The position numbers were made by a program, and so were the translations under genes. Positions 5,801-9,213 of a DNA stretch of 9,213 bases are shown piece by piece. The notes beneath the pieces were generated by a model. It did no database searches, was not told the origin of the DNA, and saw only the letters and a list, made by a program, of their open reading frames with translations. The stretch spans positions 1 through 9,213 of the forward strand of contig WLNX01000055.1 of NCBI GenBank assembly GCA_009699565.1, given 5' to 3'. Numbering within the stretch: the first letter of the stretch is position 1; each line of letters opens with the position of its first letter. Source of the DNA: Actinomycetota bacterium. GTDB taxonomy: Bacteria > Actinomycetota > Thermoleophilia > Solirubrobacterales > Solirubrobacteraceae.

Positions 5801-6766
5801 GTGGTCACCCTCTACAGATGCCCCGCGCCGACCGATCGGCTCTGCGCGTGCGGGCGTGTCGCGCGCGAGCTTGCCGCGCAGGGGATCGAGGCCGAGCAGC
5901 TGCGCGTCCCTTGGCGCAAGAGCGGGCGCGACGAAGTTGAGCAGCTAAGCGGCCAGCGTACGGTGCCGCTGCTGGTGACCGAGGAAGGCGAAGCGATCTG
6001 CGACTCGCGCAGGATCGTCGAGCACTTACGTCGCGCTTTCGGCGACGGTCATGTTGGGGCCTCCGCGGAGCATGAGCCCGCCGACGATCGCACCAACAAC
6101 GAAGATCGCGGCGGAGAACCAGAAGGCGGCGGTGTAGCCGTGGATCGCGGCGGAAGCGGCGACACTGGACGAGGCGACCTTGCCGCTGGCGTAGTTGACG
6201 GTGGCCGTGGCGGCGATCGTGCTGAGCAGCGCAGTGCCGGCGGCCCCGCCGACCTGCTGACAGGTGTTGACCAGCGCCGAAGCGACGCCGGCGTCCTCGG
6301 GGATCACGCCGAGCGTGGCAGTGTTGATGGCGGTCGCGAAGATCATCCCGAAACCGAGACCGAGGATCATCAGGCCGGGGAGGACGTTGGGTCCGTAGGT
6401 CGAGTTGATGTCCAGTTGGGCGAGGTAGGTCATGCCGGCGGCCCCGAAGATCATGCCGGTGACGACCAGCGGCCTCGGCCCGGTCTTCGGCAGGAAGCGG
6501 GTCTGAGCGACGATCGAAGCGGTGACGATGCAGACGGGCATCGGCAGGAACGCAAGACCGGCTTGGATCGGGGTGAAGTTGAGGCTTTGCTGCATGAAGT
6601 AGGTGAGGAAGAGGAAGACTCCGAAGATTCCAAGGCCGGCGATCAGGATCGTGAGGAAGGAGCCTCCGCGGTTCCTGTCCTCGACGACCCGCAGGGGCAG
6701 CAGGGGGTGGGCAGCGCGGCGCAGCCAGAAGTAGAAGAGGACCAGCAGCAGGGCGGCGCCGCCTAG
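5801..6766 (+). CDS. GST-N/glutaredoxin-like protein with a stop-less, antisense-encoded tail
   Basis: From GTG 5801 the first 80 or so residues form a thioredoxin fold: VVTLYRCPAPTDRLCACGRV (1-20) with Cys at 7, 15 and 17, then a helix, then QRTVPLLV with the cis-Pro, and ICDSRRIVEHLRRAFG, as in glutathione S-transferase N-domains. A native protein should end near base 6050. No in-frame stop occurs until 6766, so the frame continues for about 740 nt exactly opposite the codons of the MFS gene. The tail is Asp, Glu, Gly and Arg rich and looks like a mirror-image shadow. In this phase only TTA, CTA or TCA codons in the MFS gene would give stops, and those are rare at high GC. The domain is real (about 0.75). 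Whether the long tail is translated is doubtful. A lost stop or a local sequencing error is possible. Confidence 0.6.
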   Translation: MVTLYRCPAPTDRLCACGRVARELAAQGIEAEQLRVPWRKSGRDEVEQLSGQRTVPLLVTEEGEAICDSRRIVEHLRRAFGDGHVGASAEHEPADDRTNNEDRGGEPEGGGVAVDRGGSGDTGRGDLAAGVVDGGRGGDRAEQRSAGGPADLLTGVDQRRSDAGVLGDHAERGSVDGGREDHPETETEDHQAGEDVGSVGRVDVQLGEVGHAGGPEDHAGDDQRPRPGLRQEAGLSDDRSGDDADGHRQERKTGLDRGEVEALLHEVGEEEEDSEDSKAGDQDREEGASAVPVLDDPQGQQGVGSAAQPEVEEDQQQGGAA

Positions 6767-7498
6767 CATCGCCAGCGTGATCGGTGCGCCCCAGCCGGCG
6801 CTCTCCGCCTTTGAGAAGCCAAAGACAACCAGCAACAGGCCTCCGCAGCCGAGAATCGTGCCGGGGATGTCCAGCTCCGCATGCGCGGCAGAGGCGACGT
6901 TCTTGATCAGCCACAGCGCCACCAGCGCAGCCGGGATCGCAAAGAAGAGGTTTACGTAGAGGCACCAGCGCCAAGAGAGGTACTCGGTCAGCACGCCGCC
7001 GAGAAGGAGTCCGATTGCTGCGCCGCCGCCGCTGATCGCGCCGAAGATCGCAAACGCCTTCCCGCGTTCCGCCTCGTCGGTGAAGGTCGTTGTGAGGATC
7101 GAGAGCGCGGCAGGCGCGAGGATCGCTCCAAATGCGCCCTGGAGGGCACGGGCGAACACCAGCACCTCGAAGCTCTGCGCGCTGCCGCCGATCGCCGATG
7201 CGACCGAGAAGCCGATCAGTCCAGCGATGAACGTCCACTTGCGTCCGAACAGGTCGGAGAGGCGCCCTCCGAGCAGCAGCAGCCCTCCGAAGGCAAGCGC
7301 GTAGGCGGTGATAACCCATTGGCGTGAACCGTTTGAGAAACCAAGGTCCGCTTGGGCGGAGGGGAGAGCGATGTTGACGATCGTTGCGTCGAGGACGACC
7401 ATCAGCTGTGCGACGCCGATGACGGCGAGCACGTACCAGCGGCGGACGTGATGAGGGTTGCCGCTGTGATCGACTTCAGCGACTGCTGTCGATGCCAA
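6026..7498 (-). CDS. DHA2-family (EmrB/QacA-type) 14-TM MFS efflux transporter
   Basis: This 490-aa inner-membrane drug:H+ antiporter-like protein carries the DHA2 signatures LDATIVNIALP (36-46), motif A GGRLSDLFGRK (77-87), the motif C-like SGGGAAIGLLLGGVL (156-170) and WRWCLYVNLFFAIP (176-189). About fourteen hydrophobic helices end near AAFWFSAAIFVVGAIVGGLML. The substrate cannot be predicted. The TTG at 7498 is chosen because it lies 4 nt after the glutaredoxin stop and leaves a short cytoplasmic N-terminus before helix 1. A GTG at 7594 would add 32 Arg-rich residues that are only an out-of-frame reading of the glutaredoxin gene. No clear ribosome binding site is seen, so reinitiation from the upstream gene is likely. 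It forms the last gene of bolA-grx-MFS. Its 3' end overlaps the stop-less thioredoxin-fold frame. Confidence 0.92.
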   Translation of the reverse strand: MASTAVAEVDHSGNPHHVRRWYVLAVIGVAQLMVVLDATIVNIALPSAQADLGFSNGSRQWVITAYALAFGGLLLLGGRLSDLFGRKWTFIAGLIGFSVASAIGGSAQSFEVLVFARALQGAFGAILAPAALSILTTTFTDEAERGKAFAIFGAISGGGAAIGLLLGGVLTEYLSWRWCLYVNLFFAIPAALVALWLIKNVASAAHAELDIPGTILGCGGLLLVVFGFSKAESAGWGAPITLAMLGGAALLLVLFYFWLRRAAHPLLPLRVVEDRNRGGSFLTILIAGLGIFGVFLFLTYFMQQSLNFTPIQAGLAFLPMPVCIVTASIVAQTRFLPKTGPRPLVVTGMIFGAAGMTYLAQLDINSTYGPNVLPGLMILGLGFGMIFATAINTATLGVIPEDAGVASALVNTCQQVGGAAGTALLSTIAATATVNYASGKVASSSVAASAAIHGYTAAFWFSAAIFVVGAIVGGLMLRGGPNMTVAESAT

Positions 7499-7502
7499 GG
7501 AG

Positions 7503-7910
7503 TTAGCCGAGCCGGTTTTCGATCTGAATCGGCGCTGCTTCGCCGGGCTTCGCAGCTTCCGGAAGCGGTTCGGCCGTCGCCGATGAAGGCGCACCTAGGA
7601 CGGTGGCAAGCTCGCCGCTCTCATACATCTGACCAACGATGTCGGCTCCGCCTACCAGTTCGCCACGAACGAAGAGCTGGGGAATCGTCGGCCAGTTGGA
7701 GAGGGAGGAAAGCTCCTGGCGGATGCGGGGATCGGCGAGGACGTCAACCGACGAGAACTCGGTCTTTGTTGCCGTTAGTGCGGCGCATGTGCGTGCCGAG
7801 AAGCCGCACATCGGCTGCTCTGGAGTTCCCTTCATGAAGAGAATTACGTCGTTGGAGGCGATCGCCTCGGCAAGAGCGTCACGCAGTGGGTTTTCAGGCT
7901 GATCGGTCAT
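7503..7910 (-). CDS. grxD: CGFS monothiol glutaredoxin (Grx4/GrxD family)
   Basis: This 135-aa protein has the monothiol glutaredoxin domain in residues 8-108: VILFMKGTPEQPMCGFSAR (22-40) with active-site C35 in CGFS, then WPTIPQLFVRGELVGGADIV (73-92) with the TIP cis-Pro and the GG-D glutathione-binding motif. Such proteins bind a bridging [2Fe-2S] cluster with glutathione and pass it on, usually with BolA partners, rather than acting as strong disulfide reductants. The bolA gene lies directly upstream, with a 4-bp ATGA overlap, and a GGAG 5 nt before the ATG supports this start. An extra tail after about residue 109, rich in Ala, Pro and Glu, is absent from typical 110-115-aa bacterial members. 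CGFS glutaredoxins are uncommon in mycothiol-using actinobacteria, so the thiol used here is an open question. Confidence 0.95.
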   Translation of the reverse strand: MTDQPENPLRDALAEAIASNDVILFMKGTPEQPMCGFSARTCAALTATKTEFSSVDVLADPRIRQELSSLSNWPTIPQLFVRGELVGGADIVGQMYESGELATVLGAPSSATAEPLPEAAKPGEAAPIQIENRLG

Positions 7911-8131
7911 GGAGTCTCCGTCGTCAAGGCTAGGGCATGGATGGTGCCGCCGAGTTCTCCCTCATCAAAGATCGAGTAGACGAGGCGGTGCTGCTCGATC
8001 AGGCTCAGGCCGGTGAAGTCGCCTGCGACAACGCGAGCAGTGAAGTGAACGTTGTCGTCGCTCTCCACATCCGCCTGTGCACCCGGGATGCCGGTCTCGA
8101 TTCGTTCCTTCACTTCGGCTGCAGATGGCAT
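7907..8131 (-). CDS. BolA/IbaG family protein
   Basis: This 74-aa protein spans the whole BolA fold (small alpha/beta, class II KH-like). It shows VKERIETGIPGAQADV (7-22), H29 in the loop before FTARVVAGDFTGLSLIEQHRLVY (30-52, H48) and the near-invariant IHALALTTETP end (64-74, H65). H29 and H65 sit where BolA proteins donate ligands to a shared [2Fe-2S] cluster with a CGFS glutaredoxin. The gene overlaps the glutaredoxin gene by 4 bp, matching the widespread BolA-Grx pairing in Fe-S cluster transfer and iron sensing. It starts at ATG 8131 with TACCCT 8 nt upstream. It is divergent from the A-type Fe-S carrier gene across 39 bp, so expression of all three may be coordinated (inference). Confidence 0.93.
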   Translation of the reverse strand: MPSAAEVKERIETGIPGAQADVESDDNVHFTARVVAGDFTGLSLIEQHRLVYSIFDEGELGGTIHALALTTETP

Positions 8132-8160
8132 TGGAAGAGAGGGTAGAGCACCGCTATACT
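8131..8160 (+). promoter_or_regulatory. Promoter for the A-type Fe-S carrier gene (TTGGAA-18-TATACT)
   Basis: TTGGAA (8131-8136), an 18-bp spacer and TATACT (8155-8160) make the best sigma70-like promoter in the window. The -10 ends 10 nt before ATG 8171, leaving a leader of only a few nucleotides. The -35 overlaps the first base of the bolA start codon on the other strand, so the two promoters occupy the same DNA and cannot easily fire together. Confidence 0.6.
8140..8145 (-). promoter_or_regulatory. Candidate -10 hexamer TACCCT for bolA-grx-MFS
   Basis: Read on the minus strand, TACCCT ends 8 nt before ATG 8131. A TTCACG 16 bp upstream (8162-8167) could be a weak -35. It lies inside the spacer of the opposing promoter. 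Confidence 0.42.
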
Positions 8161-8170
8161 TCGTGAAGCG

Positions 8171-8560
8171 ATGAGCACAACGGAAGTCACATTCAAGGCC
8201 AAGGGAATCGTCCTCAGCGAGGTCGGCGCAGCGAAGGCGCGCGAGTACCTTGACGCTCAGGGTGCCGACGTGGCCGTCGCCGGGCTCCGTGTCGGCGTCA
8301 AGGGTGGAGGCTGCTCAGGCTTCCAGTACCAGCTCGCCTTCGACGAGCAGCGCGACAGCGACATCGTCTTTGAAGATCACGGTCTGAAGCTGCTCGTTGA
8401 CCCGCAGCACATCGGCTACGTCGACGGTTCCGAAATCGACTTCGTCGAGTCTCTTCAGGGAGCCGGCTTCCAGGTCAACAACCCGAATGTTGTCGCTGCC
8501 TGCGGCTGCGGCTCTTCGTTCCAAGTAAAGGACGAAGAAGAAGCCGTCAGCGCGCTCTAG
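8171..8560 (+). CDS. A-type iron-sulfur cluster carrier (ErpA/IscA/SufA family)
   Basis: This 129-aa protein has the HesB/IscA domain in residues 12-120. The three cluster-binding cysteines are present: C48 in GVKGGGCSGFQYQL, and C111 and C113 in the AACGCGSSF motif. KAREYLDAQ and LLVDPQHIGYVDGSEIDFVE (75-94) are also typical. Family members accept Fe-S clusters from the SUF or ISC scaffold and deliver them to apo-enzymes. ErpA, IscA and SufA cannot be separated reliably by sequence here. No other suf/isc genes are nearby, which is common for ErpA-like carriers. An acidic extension (KDEEEAVSAL) closes the protein. The gene lies head to head with bolA-grx, a second Fe-S delivery module. Its TAG stop is interleaved with that of the convergent glycosylase gene in a CTAG palindrome. 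Confidence 0.94.
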   Translation: MSTTEVTFKAKGIVLSEVGAAKAREYLDAQGADVAVAGLRVGVKGGGCSGFQYQLAFDEQRDSDIVFEDHGLKLLVDPQHIGYVDGSEIDFVESLQGAGFQVNNPNVVAACGCGSSFQVKDEEEAVSAL

Positions 8561-9189
8561 CCTTCGGGCCTGTCGATCGTCCACCAGATCACGCGGCAGG
8601 CTGCGGATCTGTGCGGGCGCCAGCGCTCGGCCAGCTCTTCAAGCGCGGCGCGCTTGGGGGTTTCCTTCAGTCCGTAAGCCTTCTCAACGCCCTTGCAGAT
8701 GGCGAGATCGCCCCAAGGAAGCACATCGGGCCTTCCGAGTTGGAACATCAGGAACATGTGAGCCGACCACTCGCCGATCCCGCGGATCGTCGTCAGTTCG
8801 GCGACGATCTCCTCGTCGGAAAGCTCGCTGACATGTTCCAGGTCAACGGCGCCTGACTCGACCTGCTCCGCAAGCGAGCGCAGGTAAGAGACCTTTGAAC
8901 CGGACAGGCCGACGGCTGCGCGCAGCTCTTCGGGGTCATCGGCAAGAATCTCAGCCGGCGTCGGCGGCCGCCCGCCGAAGCGCTCGAGCAGCCTCCCCCA
9001 GAGGATTGCGACGACGTGGTTGGAGAGCTGCTGACCGACGATCGTTCGCACCAATGCTGCGTAGTGCTCCTGCTCGCGGTCGTTCTCCTCGACCAGCAGC
9101 ACGTCGTGGGCCTCGAGCAGCTGAGCCAGCACCGGATCGCACTGAGCCAGATGGGCTCGGATCGCCTGGTCGTCGTGCTTCGTGCTCAA
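8557..9189 (-). CDS. HhH-GPD DNA-3-methyladenine glycosylase, AlkA-type
   Basis: This 210-aa base-excision repair enzyme removes alkylated purines from DNA. It shows the AlkA-like RTIVGQQLS segment (48-56) and the helix-hairpin-helix LTTIRGIGEWSAHMFLMF (132-149). The Gly/Pro-Asp region PWGDLAICKGV (158-168) carries D161 at the catalytic position. The AlkA N-terminal TBP-like domain is absent, so this is a short single-unit form, as in MagIII/yeast MAG-type enzymes. No four-cysteine Fe-S loop is present. The TTG at 9189 is the first candidate start, but the frame stays open to the right edge (24 more bases), and neither a TAnnnT hexamer nor a ribosome binding site precedes it. The true start may therefore lie outside the window. 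The stop shares CTAG with the convergent carrier gene. Confidence 0.9.
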   Translation of the reverse strand: MSTKHDDQAIRAHLAQCDPVLAQLLEAHDVLLVEENDREQEHYAALVRTIVGQQLSNHVVAILWGRLLERFGGRPPTPAEILADDPEELRAAVGLSGSKVSYLRSLAEQVESGAVDLEHVSELSDEEIVAELTTIRGIGEWSAHMFLMFQLGRPDVLPWGDLAICKGVEKAYGLKETPKRAALEELAERWRPHRSAACRVIWWTIDRPEG

Positions 9190-9213
9190 GCCGAAAGAGC
9201 GTCGGCGGAAACC

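Noticed and set aside
5805..7319. 504-aa minus-strand frame overlapping the MFS gene
   Set aside because: It is very rich in Arg, Pro and Ala, an alternate-frame reading of the MFS gene, which has clear DHA2 motifs.
7499..7594. Upstream GTG start (7594) for the MFS transporter
   Set aside because: The added 32 residues are an out-of-frame reading of the glutaredoxin 3' end, Arg-rich and not family-like. TTG 7498 directly after the glutaredoxin stop fits better.
8559..8570. GCC-TTCG-GGC hairpin after the Fe-S carrier stop
   Set aside because: The stem is only 3 bp, has no T run, and lies in the coding end of the glycosylase gene.

Overview
The window is GC-rich, gene-dense bacterial chromosome with very short intergenic gaps. 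It most likely comes from an actinobacterium, and Thermoleophilia/Solirubrobacterales-like is my best guess. The reasons are an actinobacterial holin-X plus DUF3618 membrane operon, a DUF2804-like protein, frequent GTG/TTG starts, and many starts lying 6-10 nt behind a TAnnnT -10 hexamer with no Shine-Dalgarno site (leaderless or nearly leaderless mRNAs). No tRNA, rRNA, CRISPR array, insertion sequence or prophage was seen. No stretch over 300 bases lacks a gene.

Layout. (1) 2-1420, plus: the 3' end of a BKACE-type beta-keto acid cleavage enzyme, then a CaiB/BaiF family III protein carrying the alpha-methylacyl-CoA racemase residues. (2) 1427-2272, minus: a DUF2804-like protein convergent with (1). 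(3) 2312-3753, plus: a Nit-type C-N hydrolase translationally coupled to a TetR regulator. (4) 3816-4896, plus: four small membrane-protein genes in a tight operon (44-aa microprotein, Pro-rich tail-anchored protein, holin-X/YqjE-like protein, DUF3618 protein). This resembles the proteobacterial yqjD-yqjE arrangement. (5) 4901-5764, minus: a DegV/FakB fatty-acid-binding protein. (6) 5801 onward, plus: a thioredoxin-fold (GST-N/glutaredoxin-like) protein whose frame has no stop at the domain end and runs 740 nt antisense into the next gene. (7) 8131 down to 6026, minus: bolA, a CGFS monothiol glutaredoxin and a 14-TM DHA2 efflux pump, overlapping or nearly abutting. (8) 8171-8560, plus: an A-type Fe-S carrier (ErpA/IscA) divergent from bolA across a 39-bp double promoter. 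(9) 8557-9189 or beyond, minus: an AlkA-type DNA glycosylase sharing a CTAG double stop with (8).

Functional reading: the right third is an iron-sulfur trafficking locus (BolA, CGFS Grx and A-type carrier), with an efflux pump attached to the bolA-grx unit. The middle is an envelope operon next to a fatty-acid-binding protein. The left is acyl-CoA and amide metabolism with a local regulator. Most genes are ordinary housekeeping or accessory metabolism. The points most worth a second look are the leaderless promoter architecture, the stop-less thioredoxin-fold gene, and the small membrane operon with a repeated C-terminal tail module.
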